From: Diadema setosum
Lineage: Eukaryota; Echinodermata; Echinoidea; Diadematoida; Diadematidae
Direction of reading: 5' to 3'
Assembly: GCA_033980235.1 (NCBI GenBank)
Contig: CM067069.1
Location: 14,829,828-14,893,827 of the forward strand
Length of the DNA stretch: 64,000 bases
The notes beneath the pieces are model-generated. The model ran no database searches, had not been told where the DNA came from, and saw only the letters and a list, made by a program, of their open reading frames with translations. Position numbers and translations under genes: made by a program. The stretch's first letter is position 1, and every line of letters starts with the position of its first letter. Shown here one piece after another: positions 1 to 12,297 of this stretch.

Positions 1-744
1 CTAGCCCTAGGCCTACCTAACAAGAACACAGCCGACAACTTTGTCTTTGTCTTTGATTTTGCTGGATAATCTATGAAAATAAATTTGAACATCCGATCCG
101 ATACAAATTGTTATACTAAAATTTATCACTAACCTGATTGACTCTGTCTCTGGATCTCGTTATCTGCTAGGTGTTTTTCTCCAAAGGCACACAGGCTTGT
201 ATGGTGATACGAGATATGATGCTGATGTGGATCGTGGAAACAACAAATTCACATCAAACGTCAAATGTACGTACAATACTGTACGTGAGTCGTCCACATC
301 CATAGACCTCGAAATTCCGTTCATATGCATGCAGGGTAGCCGCTGCTAGCCTGTCTTGTCCACGGTCAATGTGCGCGCAAAGATCGAGAGGGCTCTTGTG
401 CGCAGAAGCGCTAGCGGCAAACGGCAAGTTAATATCGAGCATGCTGTAGCGCACGCGCGATGCGCGCTCGCGAGAGAAATAAAGGGAAAGATGTCTCGTG
501 GGGGAAGTCCCCGTTTGCGCTATCATCGGGCAAGGTGGTAGTACAACTGCCGCGCTGCATCACAGTACGGTAGACTCCCTGCAAATGAAAGAGTCTATAG
601 GTTAGGAACTTTGCTCATACCTTGGTAGCCGTGCTTTACGTAGCATTTTAAAATCAGTTAACCGACAGTCGAGTCAGTGTACCCCGAAGGTACATTTTGC
701 TACCTGCTTGATTTGGAAACAAGGAAAAGTAGAAATTACGCGGT
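1..744. other. Unassigned DNA with a CpG-rich patch
   Basis: I see no supportable gene here. Positions 380-560 are clearly richer in CpG than the surroundings, with several CGCG and GCGC steps. That would fit a promoter or first exon of a gene extending off the left edge. No open frame here resembles a known family, and no exon with both a good acceptor and donor could be defined. Confidence 0.3.
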
Positions 745-1697
745 GCGTAATATATGTCCCCGCCAGAAGTAGCATTTAGTAGCAAAATGTACAATATAGG
801 TAAAAAGATGAAGGTCAGAGGTCAAAGAAGTCAAAGGTCAAAATTCTATGTAGAAGTTTTGAAGCCCTCACCTAGTGCCATCACTTAAAGCAAACGGAAT
901 CGAAATCGGGTTAGAAATGGCGAAGGAGTAGCATTTTGTAGCCAATGTACAATATAGGTAAAAAATCAAGGTCAAAGGTCAAAGAAGTCAAAGGTCAAAA
1001 TTCTGTGTAGAAGTTTTGAAGCCCTCACCTAGTGCCATCACATAAAGCAAACGGAATCGAAATCGGGTTAGAAATGGCGAAGGAGTAGCATTTGGTAGGA
1101 AAATGTACAATACAGGTCAAAAATCAAGGTCAAAGGTCAAAGAAGTCAAAGGTCAAAATTCTGTGTAGAAGTTTTGAAGCCCTCACCTAGTGCCATCACA
1201 TAAAGCAAACGGAATCGAAATCGGGTTACAAATGGCGAAGGAGTAGCATTTTGTAGCCAATGTACAATATAGGTCAAAAATCAAGGTCAAAGGTCAAAGA
1301 AGTCAAAGGTCAAAATTCTGTGTAGAAGTTTTGAAGCCCTCACCTAGTGCCATCATATAAAGCAAACGGAATCAAAATCGGGTTAGAAATGGCGAAGGAG
1401 TAGCATTTTGAAGCAAAATGTACAATATAGGTCAAAGGTCAAGGTCAAAGGTCACAACTGAATTCTGTATAGAAGTTTCAAAGCTCCCATGTAGTGCTAT
1501 CATTTAAAGCAAACGGAATCAAAATCGGGTTAGAAATGGCGAAGGAGTAGCATTTTGAACATTTTGATCACACACGGACGCACACACGGACACACGGACG
1601 GACACACGGACGGACGGACGGACAGACGGACGGACGGACACACACACGTACGGAGCCCGTTTCATAGTCCCCTGCTCGAACTCGTTCGGCGGGGACA
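745..1697. mobile_element. Helentron/pearl-like element with 157-bp tandem repeats
   Basis: The left end carries GTCCCCGCC at 756. The right end carries the inverse, GGCGGGGAC, as one arm of a hairpin at about 1,667-1,696, followed by CCCTAG. The body is about five direct repeats with a period near 157 bp: the word GGTTAGAAATGGCGAAGG or a one-base variant recurs near 909, 1,066, 1,224, 1,381 and 1,528, and the last unit is shorter, about 147 bp. The repeats are followed by an ACGG/ACAC microsatellite at 1,575-1,655. Sub-terminal inverted motifs, tandem core, ACGG microsatellite and terminal hairpin match the layout described for bivalve 'pearl' and Helentron-associated elements. The family assignment is inference from structure. 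Confidence 0.65.
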
Positions 1698-2121
1698 ATT
1701 ACCCTAGCCTTGTCAGTGCAATTCTCGTACCTCCCTATTTTTTGGGAATTAAGTACAGTACATGTACCGGTATATTGTTTGATTTCTCCAAGAAAGTAGG
1801 CCTATGTTGGCATTCTGATCTATGTGATTAAAGACTATGATGAATTATTGCATAATTATACTTAGTAGTTGATAGTCATTGATAACATGTCGTATTTAAA
1901 ATCTCCGTCATCACACAATTAATAGCAGTTTCTCTTCTATTCAAATAAGAATGATCATACATTTGTGAACATGTACACTGTAGGTGTCTTAACCCTTCTC
2001 ACAAAGAAATTAAGACAGACACACACAAACACTCGGAGTACATAAACAGTCCAACACACATACATGTACACATAATCCATTTCACACACTCAAGATTGTC
2101 ATCTCTTCATGGCATTCTGGG
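1698..2121. other. Intergenic, nothing recognised
   Basis: AT-rich sequence with short CA-rich stretches near 2,020-2,080. No open frame, splice site pair or repeat boundary is supported. Confidence 0.3.
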
Positions 2122-2269
2122 CACCATTTCCATGAAAGTTGTCGGCCCTGGCAAGTTCAGTAAAATCCTTGGTTTTGATTGGCCGAGAACCCCTGGTCAC
2201 TGAATGTTACTGTGGTAATTGTCAGAGACTGGACAACTTGTCAGGGCTGACAACTTTCGTGAAATGGTG
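2122..2269. mobile_element. Short foldback MITE, 148 bp
   Basis: CACCATTTC at 2,122 followed by TGAAAGTTGTCGGCCCTG pairs with the inverse at the right end (CAGGGCTGACAACTTTCG, then GAAATGGTG). Each imperfect inverted arm is about 38 bp, with about 70 bp between them. The 60-residue open frames that overlap it are accidental. Confidence 0.6.
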
Positions 2270-2850
2270 TCATATGCAGTTCTGTAAAACATGTCTTTCA
2301 CAATGGCATGTAGACGTATAAGAAACAGCTGATCAGAGAAGACCAGACCGACGGCGATAAAAATGCTGAAAAATTGCACATACTTGTACAATGCATTTAA
2401 ATATCAGCCAGTGTTATCCTGTAAGATGCACCAATGACATCTCATAAATGTTGATCTGATTACACTCCGTCAAAGATCTAATTGTAGGTGCATGATATGT
2501 CACTGCCTTTATGCTTTTTACAATAAAAAACACATTTGTGCTTTCTTAATCTTAAGCATTGACACTATGTTCTATGGAAGACCTTGCCCAATACTTAAAT
2601 ACTACATGTATTTTTTTCTTTCCTGAAAACAAAACTGGAGGGAGGGATTGGCATCACCACTACATAACGAGGCGAATATTGTTTGTTTTTGTTTTTTGTT
2701 TTTTACCTTTATCGTAAAGGGGAATTCTCCCCAAATTTTGTGGATGGGTAGAATGCAGCAATGAAGTTGAACACATCACCAAAGTTTGAGGAAAATCACA
2801 TAAGCTGTTCAAAAATATGGGTTACTTTCCCTGAATCTTCCATACTTTAA

Positions 2851-3409
2851 AGGTAGGGAATCCCATTTGCATGCCTTAAATGAAGAGTTGTATAAATACA
2901 AAGGTATGTTGAAGAGAGTATCATTTTAGAAACTCCCATAAAGTATTGAAAGTGGAAGGTAACATTTAGTACATTTTTATTGACCGTTAGATTTTGAATT
3001 GAATTTTTTTCGGGGTTCACCGTAAATTCCAGTACATTACTAGGCTACCTTTGCAGACCCATGCACTGCATGTGTGTCCATCATGTATATTTTGTGAAGA
3101 AAGTTCACCAAAACTTACAAACATTTCTATATACATTCTTGCCACACACTCTTTATGTTATTACATCAGCTCTTATACTTTTAGATTTGTGTTTATAGAT
3201 AAAAAAATACAGAAGACTGCAACAAAAAGGCTTAAGTGTGGCTGACACACAGAACTACTGAGTACCGGTAGTTGAGTTTTGTGCATTATTCAAATTGTAG
3301 ATAACTGTTGACTTCCAAATTTCTCAGCAGTGGACTAAACAAGTCCCCTGATGTTCATATTTAATGTTTTGCTGCATTTTGGGAGGTCTGTAAAAGGTAT
3401 CCCCTACCT
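2851..3409. mobile_element. MITE with AGGTAGGG termini, TTAA-type flanks
   Basis: The left end reads TTAA then AGGTAGGGAATCCC. The right end, inverted, reads TTAA then AGGTAGGGGATACC. The flanking TTAA on each side would be the duplicated target, as in piggyBac-type elements. The interior has no coding capacity. Confidence 0.5.
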
Positions 3410-4148
3410 TTAAGCATTAACTAACACACTCTCCCCACTACCTCCCACCTGGCAGGCTCTTAAGAATTTGAAGAAATTTGACCACACATCAAGAAACAGC
3501 TGAACTTTATTGTATGATTTTTATCCAAAAATTTAATGCTTTACATTATCAAACATTGCCAATTTTTTTCCCTTCGTGAAAACCACTCTCCAATACTGGA
3601 AATACTACAAGTGTACATGTACAACATATTCATGAGTGCAATACACAAAATGGACAGACAATGAACAGCAACATTAGTACAGCAGTGTACATGAAATGTG
3701 TAGTGAATTATACCATTCAGGATAAATATATTTCAGTTTAAAACCTAAAAAAGGAGCATGCAGGATGATATGCAATATATTAGCTTCAGCTTTAAAAAAA
3801 AAAAAAGAAAACAGATGTTAATGCTTAAAATAAAACCATCTTGCACTGCACAGTGGGATTATCTTTACACACTTTTATATCTTAAGTTGCAGGGCACCAT
3901 GAAATCTTCATTTATGTCATATCAAATAATAATTTTCAATAATAATGTACCACTTTAACTTTATGAGTACATGGCAAACATTTCTCAACATACAAAATGA
4001 ACATATACTTGTCGTACATGTATTCATTCAACAAGGCATTAATTTATGGAATGAATGCTCTTTCGCCATCTCATATAGTCTCTGCTCACACAAGACAAAT
4101 ATATAGCCATGGGTATAAAAGTCAACTGTTTGCACTCATTGTAATATA

Positions 4149-4550
4149 CTGTAAAAGTGGTTTCTTTCGCGGTGGTTTTATTTTCGCGCTTTGAGGTTGA
4201 ACCGCAAATTTAACATCACGCGAAAATGTTTTGAAAAGTCGCGCGAAATTAACCACGCAAGGAAATGTTTTGAACTTGCCCCTTGTTACAACGCGCACAT
4301 GCACACACACGAAGATTCCGCGCAATGTAGGTACAAGCATGTTATGAAGCACTCGAGAGATGGGATTTTTCTATTTAAAAAATAAAAGAATAATTGGATT
4401 ATAGTTTGGGTTTTCATGTGCGAAACAAAACAGTTTTTGCCGACTGTGAATTCACAGATTTTGCTGACCGCGAATTTAAACACACACAAAAAAGTCGGCA
4501 CCGATGAAAACCGCGAAAGTATCTGTACGCGAAAGAAACCACTTTTACAG
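4149..4550. mobile_element. MITE, 402 bp, TA target duplication
   Basis: The ends are near-perfect inverted repeats: CTGTAAAAGTGGTTTCTTTC at the left, and its exact inverse at the right followed by CAG|TA. A TA dinucleotide flanks each end. The interior is rich in CGCG and AACCGCGAA words, some in inverse orientation. The termini suggest a mariner-type non-autonomous element. Confidence 0.8.
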
Positions 4551-4689
4551 TAATGTGCGGAGGATTGCTGGACAATGCATTACTCCATAGTTGCTCCAAT
4601 TAAGCAGAGGGATACTGCAAATAGACAACTGTTTAGGTAGCACCAAAATTCATGACAGGGCAAGTGCCAAATTGTGTCTCGCCCATTCG

Positions 4690-5045
4690 TGTAGAAGAAA
4701 TTAATATTTTCTAACTCCCCGAAGTTCATTGACCCCACCTATGACCTTTGACCTTGTAGTGACCTTCAACTCCCCAAGGGACATTTAGTAGATAAGTTTG
4801 GTCACAAACAGACATAGGGATCAAAAGTTATGAGCCATAATTGAAATGCGCCATAAAAACTTAACATTGGGCCCTAAAAACTTCATGTTTGGTAAAATGT
4901 GTAACTTTGCATAAACCACTCTTCCCTCCATGTTTGATGGGAACTGAAGTCCTCAGTAGAGAGTTATTCAAGTTTTTGTAGTGTTACGGACGGACGGCGG
5001 ACAGACAGACGCCACAGGCGATCCCAACCTCCGGTGGACTCGATA
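4690..5045. mobile_element. Decayed Helentron/pearl-like fragment
   Basis: Contains the GACCTTTGACCTTG words and an ACGGACGGACGGCGGACAGAC microsatellite at about 4,986-5,006, the same combination as in the larger elements of this window. The ends are not clear, so the boundaries are approximate. Confidence 0.35.
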
Positions 5046-7000
5046 AATATTGGAAACTGCACACCAACATATTTGGAGGATAATGTTCCCCCAAGTTCCA
5101 TGTACAGGCTTGTAGATTGCCCTGAAGTATCTACATGTAAGTGCATGTCAAAGTAGCATTGCCACATATTATGAGGCATCACAAAAACACTACATGAAAG
5201 TCATTGCTCAAAGAGGTGGGTCAAGATATGAAAAGTAACTTTAATGAGCTCTTGTACACGCAAGTCAACTCCCCAGAAGCCCATCTTGACGGGACGGTGG
5301 ACAACCCACTAATTTGATCGCCAGCTTCTTCCCTGGGAGGGCCCAGGGGAATGCCCATTGACACCTTCGTCAACCGACGGCTGCCTGGAGTTTTGCAGAG
5401 GACCCTGTTTTGAAACTTGATACTTTTAAGGCTTCACGTCAGCTTGATCGGCTTTGTTCGACTTCAGCATGTCTATAGGAATTACACACATAAGGCTATG
5501 AACGTCAATTGGGACTTTTCATTTTCATCAACTTTGCTGATTATTTGACATATGTGTCCTATTGACTTACTACAGAGATTACTGTATAATCTAGACATGT
5601 GCCAGTAAAATCATATCTGTCTTAATCTTAGCGTCCATCTGACAGTCTGAAGATGATGCCAACCTGCTTATTGCATCTCCTACAAACTTTTATACCTTCA
5701 GTGAAAATATGTGAAACAAACACGAGTATGTCAGTGTGTACTGGGAACAAAGGCCATCTACATGAAATTTGTCTCCCTTTGGTAAATATTTAAAGAGAAA
5801 TTCCATCCTGTTACCACGTTACTTTGTATTCAGCTTGCACACCACAAATTCGACAATTTTAGTTATTCTCCAGAGAACAAAGATTCTTCAGATCAGTTCT
5901 AGGTATGTAATCAAAGAACATTGTAATACATTTTGCATGTCCTCAGTGGACAAGTTATGTCTGTGCCCAAATATATGAGAAAACATATTGTTCTTAACTG
6001 GGTCTCATGGAAGACAACCTACATGTTACAATGTATATGTATATACTGGCAGAAGGGTCTTATTGCATAAAACAACAAAATAACCAAATAAGGATAAACA
6101 CAAAAATATGTAAATTAAGTGAAAAAAATAATTCTCACACATCATAATATGCTCTCACAAATTTGGAAAATACATGATGAAGATTAGTTGGCATTAATCA
6201 ACCATCATGCACATTAATATACCTTGATATCAACATTACAACATCAAGAGCTCTATATACATTGTGAACTTGTGCGAGTTTTATAATTTGTTTCATCAAA
6301 AGTATTGTATCCGGCCCACCACACACATTTTAAGTAGGTGCAAAGTCAGGCAATCATATAACGTGACATGTGAGTTTGCAGTGCATAACTACAGTATACT
6401 AGAGCTTTGATATACCGGTAGTTACTTCAATGAAACTTTGACACTTGCAATGAAGGAAAGAGAAACCTTTTGTTTATCAGTTGACCAACTGCTTAAACAT
6501 GTACAATAAAAAAAAGAATCATTTATGATAAATAAAAACCAATAATGAAGACCTAGTTTGTCCATGTAACAATGGTACCAACAGCACAAAAGTTCAAAGT
6601 CAAAGCTGATATGTATTAACATCTACGACTGCTTCATTCTTAATTCACACCATGCTCAAGGTAACTTGACAAATACATGTATATATGGAGAAATCTTGAC
6701 CTACAATGTAATTAAGTAAAAGCAGACAAAGAAAGTGGTGAAAATATCATTCCAATCAGACATAAAATAAGAAAGATATGTTATTTCAGAGTTTTACAGG
6801 TTTCGATTAGTGAAAAAAAAAAAGACCTTTGGTCACGTGACAATGAATAATGCATATTAAGTCTCTCACTGGCTTGTGCACAAAATACTATAAAAAGCAA
6901 ATTTTGGTTGATACTGACCAGCAAAGTAGATTACAATCCTTTCCCAAACGAAAAATAATTGTCACAACAATATTGTAACAAAACAAGTCTTGGCCCAAAG
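5046..7000. other. Unannotated AT-rich DNA
   Basis: No gene supported. It may include the end of the RNF26-like 3'UTR or intergenic DNA. Short open frames of 60-70 codons on both strands lack family resemblance and splice context. Confidence 0.3.
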
Positions 7001-7022
7001 GATCATTTTTTTTTTACACTTT

Positions 7023-7044
7023 TTTATTTCTTCTTTCCTTTATT
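7023..7044 (-). promoter_or_regulatory. Candidate poly(A) signals for the RNF26-like gene
   Basis: Two AATAAA hexamers on the minus strand (7,023-7,028 and 7,039-7,044) lie about 1 kb downstream of the RNF26-like stop codon, next to T-rich sequence. They are the nearest paired signals I could see. A further one at about 3,507 would imply a much longer 3'UTR that includes MITEs, which is less likely. Confidence 0.3.
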
Positions 7045-8018
7045 TCATTGTGACACTTGTTATGACATTACCTCACCTAATTTGCACAGATGATGGTTAC
7101 TATTAGTCAATACATAATGTATTTCATGAACACAAGCCAAACTGAAAATTTGCTGAAGTTTGAATTTTGGATGACACATCTACCACGTTGTTTGTTTGCA
7201 TTTTCTTCATTCAGTAAAGTGAACTTGAATGTGATTGAGAAAGTAAAATGCACATTAACAAACTACCTACTGCCATACAAAGGCTTGGCCTTAAATAAAA
7301 TGTTAACATATAATACACCTGTACCATCATCATTAAAAACATTTTTAAGCAGACATCCTTTCAGGACAAATTTGCCAGCAAATGTGACTGCTTCAAATTC
7401 TATGTCTTATGATTCATTCTACTTTCATGGCAAATTTATAGTACTGAATACAAACATAATTTTCTGTAGACATTCCATGGCATGACTGGCTTAAAATACA
7501 TCACAAAATCAGCAAAGGCAAAACTTCTTTGGTTAAAAATGAAAAAAGGAAATCTGACATAACATTTCATGATAAGAATGTGAGACTACTGCAATGAAAG
7601 TCATGACATACATGTGTACATCTTGATACACTTCACGATGGGAAAGGGAAATGATCACAAACTTGATATTCATACCGGTACCATTAAACTGAACTTCTTG
7701 TCACTAACATACATGTATGAGTTAATAACTTAGTTACAACAAGGTTTTTGCATCTCAATTCATATCAAGTGGGTGGGTTAATGGCATACAAAATGGGTAA
7801 ATAATGAAACCTTGTGAGAGAAAGGTGGTATCACATGAAACAAAGTTACATCAATTAGTAATGCCATTATGATGTAAACATAAATATCTGAAAGAAAAAT
7901 TTTGATTTTAGACATACTGGTGCAAACACATTTCATGAAATGAATTTCAAACTTTGACTGACGGCAAGGACAAATATGGAAACTTAGCAATGTAGGCTGA
8001 ATCTGATGTGGAAAAAGA

Positions 8019-9488
8019 TCAGCTATAAACTTCCAAGATAGAACCGATTCTAGCTCTGCAAAGTGGACAGATTCTTTGCTGTCTCGCATGACTGCTGACG
8101 ATGGTCTCTGCACAGTTCCGACAGGCACAGAGATGTCGGCAGGGGAGGAACAGGGTGTCCTTGGCAGTATCCTGGCAGACGACGCACAGCTGTCGATCCT
8201 GCTCCTCGTTCAGTCTGTGCTTCAGGTCGCTCATCAGGCGTTCGATGGAATCCCCCTTCTCCGTATCGCCCACCGGGCTGGATGCTCGCCGACGGAGAGA
8301 GTAACCCCCGCGTCCGTTCCTGCTAGGTCCAGGTCCATCGCCGTCCCCGCCCTCGGCACCTCGAACGTTATTTGGGACATTCTCATCGATGCCAGGATAG
8401 CCCTCCCCACCAGCCTGCCTTGCCTCTCCTGCTTGATCCCGCTGGTTCTGGGCATCCTGATCGGGACCTCGCAATTCTTCCCCTGGGTTGGCAGCTTGCT
8501 GCGAGCCAGACTGCACCAGGTTTGTGACCAGCCGGGCCAGATCTCGGATGGAATTCTGGATGTTCCTCTCGTGTTGGACGTTGAGGTAGACTGTGACTGA
8601 CGCCAGGAAGGTGAAACAGAGTCCCAGCGCAATCAAAGCATACCAATTCTTGAACACAAACTCCTCCATGACAGAATAGGTGGACAGTATGTCATCACAG
8701 ACAAGGTTAACATTCTGCACAAATCCTCTGAACAGCCTCAAGGGGAATGTAACAATCTGATCCACAGTGTCCAGAATGTCATAACAAGCACTTGTAATGT
8801 ATTCAGCAATCGAGTGTATAAAGAACAAAATCTCCTGAACTACAAACTCTGAGAATTCAGCACACTGATAGAACAATTTCTTTCCTATAATTATTGGATA
8901 GTTGATACCAGCAATGGTATACTCAGTGGCTGTGTTAAGAATATTCAGGAGATAATCTTCCAGGCTGGCTTTACTCCTGTACAGGGTTTCTGTAGTGTTT
9001 GTCAGCATGTCAACACTGAGAGAAATGACATGATCGACAAGTGAATTCATGAATTGTCCTATCTGGGACATGCCCACCAATGCAGAGTCCACTGTGTGTG
9101 ACCAAAAATTTGTGATGGGAGAGAGAATGGCACAAGCAATTGCAATGGAAGATTCATAGACAGTGAGCAAGCACAGCATCGTGCTGGTAAAACATGCCTC
9201 AACTGCACTGCATGCCGCACTCCAGGTGATACTTGCCAAGTAACGGCTGAGACTAACAGTTCTTGAGGGCAACTGCCCAAGAAACCAGACCGCTTCTATT
9301 GTGAGGTGGCCTGCAGCCACCATGCCATCGGTCATCAAGCTCCATAACTGGATGCACCCTCTGAACACTGCAGTTACAAGTCTGTAGTTGAACTCAAAGA
9401 TGTAGACGACACCACAGATGAGACGCGTGCACAGCCAGAGCACAGCGTCGATGTACGACAGGAGAACTGTGAAAGAGTTGGCCATCAT
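8019..9488 (-). CDS. RNF26: RNF26-like membrane RING E3 ubiquitin ligase
   Basis: A complete 489-residue protein in one exon. The first about 300 residues are strongly hydrophobic, with candidate membrane segments around 10-32, 104-124 and 283-302 among others. Residues 330-410 are polar, Gly/Asp/Gln-rich and probably disordered. The C-terminus is a RING finger: C435, C438, C450, H452, C456, C459, C474 and C477 in C3HC4-like spacing, with an extra C454, which fits the C3HC5 description used for RNF26. An N-terminal multi-pass region plus C-terminal RING is the RNF26 architecture; the human protein sits in the ER membrane and acts in STING regulation and endosome positioning (established knowledge). 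Two tandem ATGs open the frame; the second has A at -3 and G at +4. The human protein is somewhat shorter, about 430 residues. Function here is by homology only. Confidence 0.87.
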   Translation of the reverse strand: MMANSFTVLLSYIDAVLWLCTRLICGVVYIFEFNYRLVTAVFRGCIQLWSLMTDGMVAAGHLTIEAVWFLGQLPSRTVSLSRYLASITWSAACSAVEACFTSTMLCLLTVYESSIAIACAILSPITNFWSHTVDSALVGMSQIGQFMNSLVDHVISLSVDMLTNTTETLYRSKASLEDYLLNILNTATEYTIAGINYPIIIGKKLFYQCAEFSEFVVQEILFFIHSIAEYITSACYDILDTVDQIVTFPLRLFRGFVQNVNLVCDDILSTYSVMEEFVFKNWYALIALGLCFTFLASVTVYLNVQHERNIQNSIRDLARLVTNLVQSGSQQAANPGEELRGPDQDAQNQRDQAGEARQAGGEGYPGIDENVPNNVRGAEGGDGDGPGPSRNGRGGYSLRRRASSPVGDTEKGDSIERLMSDLKHRLNEEQDRQLCVVCQDTAKDTLFLPCRHLCACRNCAETIVSSHARQQRICPLCRARIGSILEVYS

Positions 9489-9553
9489 GTATGCGACCTC
9501 AGGTCAGGACTTAGTTGTCTCAGCTCTCAGGCAGTCTTGAGCATTTCCATACC
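9489..9553 (-). other. RNF26-like 5'UTR start of the coding exon
   Basis: Upstream of the start codon the minus strand reads a pyrimidine-biased tract ending TTCTATTTAACAG at 9,554, a good splice acceptor. The coding exon would therefore begin at 9,553, with about 65 nt of 5'UTR, and the first exon would be non-coding and lie further right. Confidence 0.5.
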
Positions 9554-9581
9554 CTGTTAAATAGAACACAAGAAAAAATGG

Positions 9582-11689
9582 TAAGGGGCAAGTCCAAGAT
9601 AACGCGCGCGTTACGTATGGGACATTCAGAGACTTTTATGACCTGAAAAATAGTGTTAATGGCTTTTGATCATATTAAACTTTATCATGGTGATTGATAT
9701 CTAGGAGAAGTATAATCATGCAAAAAATGGAGAAAAATGACCTTCACAATTATATTCTAGAAGAGAAAATATGTGCCGTTACGTATGGGACCAGAAAAAT
9801 TTTGTTTTTTTGAACATTTTTTTCAACCTCAAAACTCTCTGAAAGTATTTCATTCTACAACTTGTAACTCACTGTGATGAAAGTCACAACACTCAAGATT
9901 ATCACAGGTAAGTTTCGTGTCATTAGGCAAAAAGCCCTTATTACAGGTTCTAATTAAAGATGGACATGATGTGTTACGTATGGGACAGTTACGTATGGGA
10001 CAGTTACGTATGGGACAGTTTTTCCCCCATTCATTTAGTGTGTGAAGAACCATGTTTATGGGTATTTTGCATAATTATTGAAGTAAAATCAGTTGAAACT
10101 ACTCAAATACTGATCCAGATTGTCAAGGAAACAATATTCCCCAAATATTCACCATCCTAATCATATTCAGTCATATTTTTATATTTTCATGACCAACCTG
10201 AGTATGCATGCCCTTTGTCCCCCATTCGTTTAGTGTGTGGAGAGACATGTTTATGGGTATTTTGCAAAATAATTTGCAAAATACCCATAAACAAATTTTT
10301 GCATAATTATTGAAATGGAATCAGTTGAAATTACTCAAATACTGATCCAGATTGACAAGGGAACAATATTCCCCAAATACTTACCATCATAATCATATTT
10401 AATATATTCTATATTTTTATGACCAACCTGAGTATGTATGCCATATTTTTATCAGGATAGTTACTACTGAAAAAATGAATAGTTTAAAGTGTTTACTTCC
10501 ATTGATGAAGGGCAGTTTGCCATTTCGTTTCAATAAAAAACAACTTGACACAAGAAATATTAATTTTTATAAATAAGCAATACCTGCTGCATGGAACCCC
10601 AGTGATCGAGTAGATATATGATGTCTGTCTAGCAGTCCGGTCATTGATTCGAGTCACACCTCAGTATGTATACCCATGAATTTTGTCGTGGCTATTATTG
10701 AAAACTGAATAAGGACAATTTGTGTATCACTTGCAATAAAAAAAAAAAAAAAAATCATTTTATTTACTTATTTTTTTTTTACCATTTCAAATTGGATCTC
10801 CATCACTAAACTTTGAATTCCTCTAGTCTTAGGATTGTATGCTCTTTAGTAATTCATATAATTGGTTTCCAACCATCTCATTAAATGTTGAAAACTGAAT
10901 CCCAATTTCTACAAAAAACTATACCATCCCTTTAATGCTGATTTTTCATTGTGTATTTTGCCATTTTCCCCTCCCCCTTTCTGAAAATTGTTCAGTCAAG
11001 GACAGGTATTGTTTAAAGTGTCTATAACTCAAAAAGTAGCTACAATGTTGGGATGCTTTCTTCAGGATGATTGACCATCTGTGTACTGAGAGACCTTCCC
11101 AGCTAGCTACATGCATTCACATGCAATATGTATGAGGATGTCCCATACGTAACACATTTGTCCCATACGTAACATTATTTCAATGCCTAATAAAAAATAT
11201 TTCTTTAACTGTTTTTTATTTTTTCTATGGTATTTAATTTCTCTAAAGGATAAATTAGAACTTTCCAAAAGGGCATTAATATAACCTTAGCAATTTCAGA
11301 AAAAACCTAAAAAAATGACCTCAATTTGTTACGTATGGGACATCTCATGATAGGACATGAGCTAATTTGTACAATCATTTGCATAATCCCTAAATTTTCA
11401 TACCAAGTTAAACTATTTGATGAACTTCTTATGTCCACATATTAATCAAATATCATTTGCTTTCCTTTGAATTAATATGAATTTTTATAAATGTCCCATA
11501 CGTAACGCTGTGTTTCACATTTATGCAAATGAAGCCCTTGAAATTTGCATAAATTTACATAATATAATTTTTTCCTCCATGGAAATCAAAACTTCAACTC
11601 ATAAGCTTCAAAATGATACCAAACATGTCAATATTGAGCAAAGATGAAATTTTGCCTTCTGAGGGGACCTTATCTTGGACTTGCCCTAA
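9582..11689. mobile_element. 2.1-kb TIR element with repeated GTTACGTATGGGAC
   Basis: The left end reads AGGGGCAAGTCCAAGATAA and the right end is its inverse (TTATCTTGGACTTGCCCT). Inside, the 14-mer GTTACGTATGGGAC occurs nine times in both orientations: near 9,610, 9,778, 9,973, 9,988, 10,003 and 11,328 forward, and near 11,140, 11,161 and 11,492 inverted. A unit of about 190 bp starting with CCCCCATTCNTTTAGTGTGTG is duplicated at about 10,024 and 10,219. There is no transposase-like frame. It sits in the putative 5'UTR intron of the RNF26-like gene. The superfamily is not recognised. Confidence 0.7.
10785..10990. repeat. Half copy of the TTAA/AGGG MITE family
   Basis: ACCATTTCAAATTGGATC through the CCATCCCTTTAA end resembles the right half of the MITEs at 26,254-27,679 and 31,515-31,910 (shared words TTTGAATTCCTCT and ATGCTCTTT). 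It is divergent and lacks the left half. Confidence 0.4.
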
Positions 11690-12240
11690 GCTGCAGGTAC
11701 ATTTTTGCTTGAACCAGCTACAAATCAATATGAAATAGATCCTGTGTGAAGCAAGGGCTTCTACATCAATCAAAAAGAGACACTGATGTGTTACAAAAAA
11801 AATAAATAATGCTTTTAAATACAAATACAAATCATTTTTACAGCACATTCAGATATCAAGTGGTGATTGATTATTCTGTAAACATCTTTGATCATGACTC
11901 AGTCACCCCACATGCACACAAGTCGACTACGCATTGACCGGCTATCGATGGATATGTTCACAGCCCAATGCATATAAGTATACAAAGCCCTGTCGCTGTA
12001 CACAAGTAAGAGAAGGCTGAAACCTCCTGTGAGTTCCATGTTGCTGTAAAGTTACAGACTTTTCAGTGTGCACATCACTATTTTTATTGTAAATATGCTA
12101 TAAATATTGACTGCACCATCACCTACTGTCACAGCACATCGCAAACCACCATCCCAGTTTATTAGTTCGGAAAGAGCTGCTTTTTGGGATTATCTCATCA
12201 AGTGTCAAGGTCTAAAAAAGGGCTTTCTTGTCAGTTGTTG
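11690..12240. other. Non-coding, probably part of the RNF26-like 5' intron
   Basis: No coding potential and no clear repeat. It lies between the putative first exon near 12.3 kb and the coding exon. Confidence 0.3.
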
Positions 12241-12297
12241 ACTAGTATGATGGGGGGTTGTGTTTCCGGACACTTAAGTTCGCGCGTGAAAACTTAC

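Noticed and set aside
745..1560. 157-bp repeats considered as a CRISPR or plain satellite
   Set aside because: The unit length and lack of unique spacers exclude CRISPR; the inverted sub-terminal motifs and hairpin favour a mobile element over a satellite.
7090..7485. 131-codon plus-strand frame
   Set aside because: It lies in the presumed 3'UTR and downstream region of the RNF26-like gene on the opposite strand, and has no family features or Kozak context.
8076..8600. 174-codon open frame on the plus strand opposite the RNF26-like gene
   Set aside because: It lies wholly antisense to the conserved RING and linker of the RNF26-like protein, and its sequence shows no domain; it is a shadow of that coding exon.
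9973..10016. Three evenly spaced GTTACGTATGGGACA units considered as a CRISPR-like array
   Set aside because: There is no spacer between the units, other copies are irregular and inverted, and the context is a eukaryotic TIR transposon.
10600..10680. GATTCGAGTC-containing stretch considered as a tRNA gene
   Set aside because: No acceptor stem, D-arm box A or cloverleaf could be formed around it.
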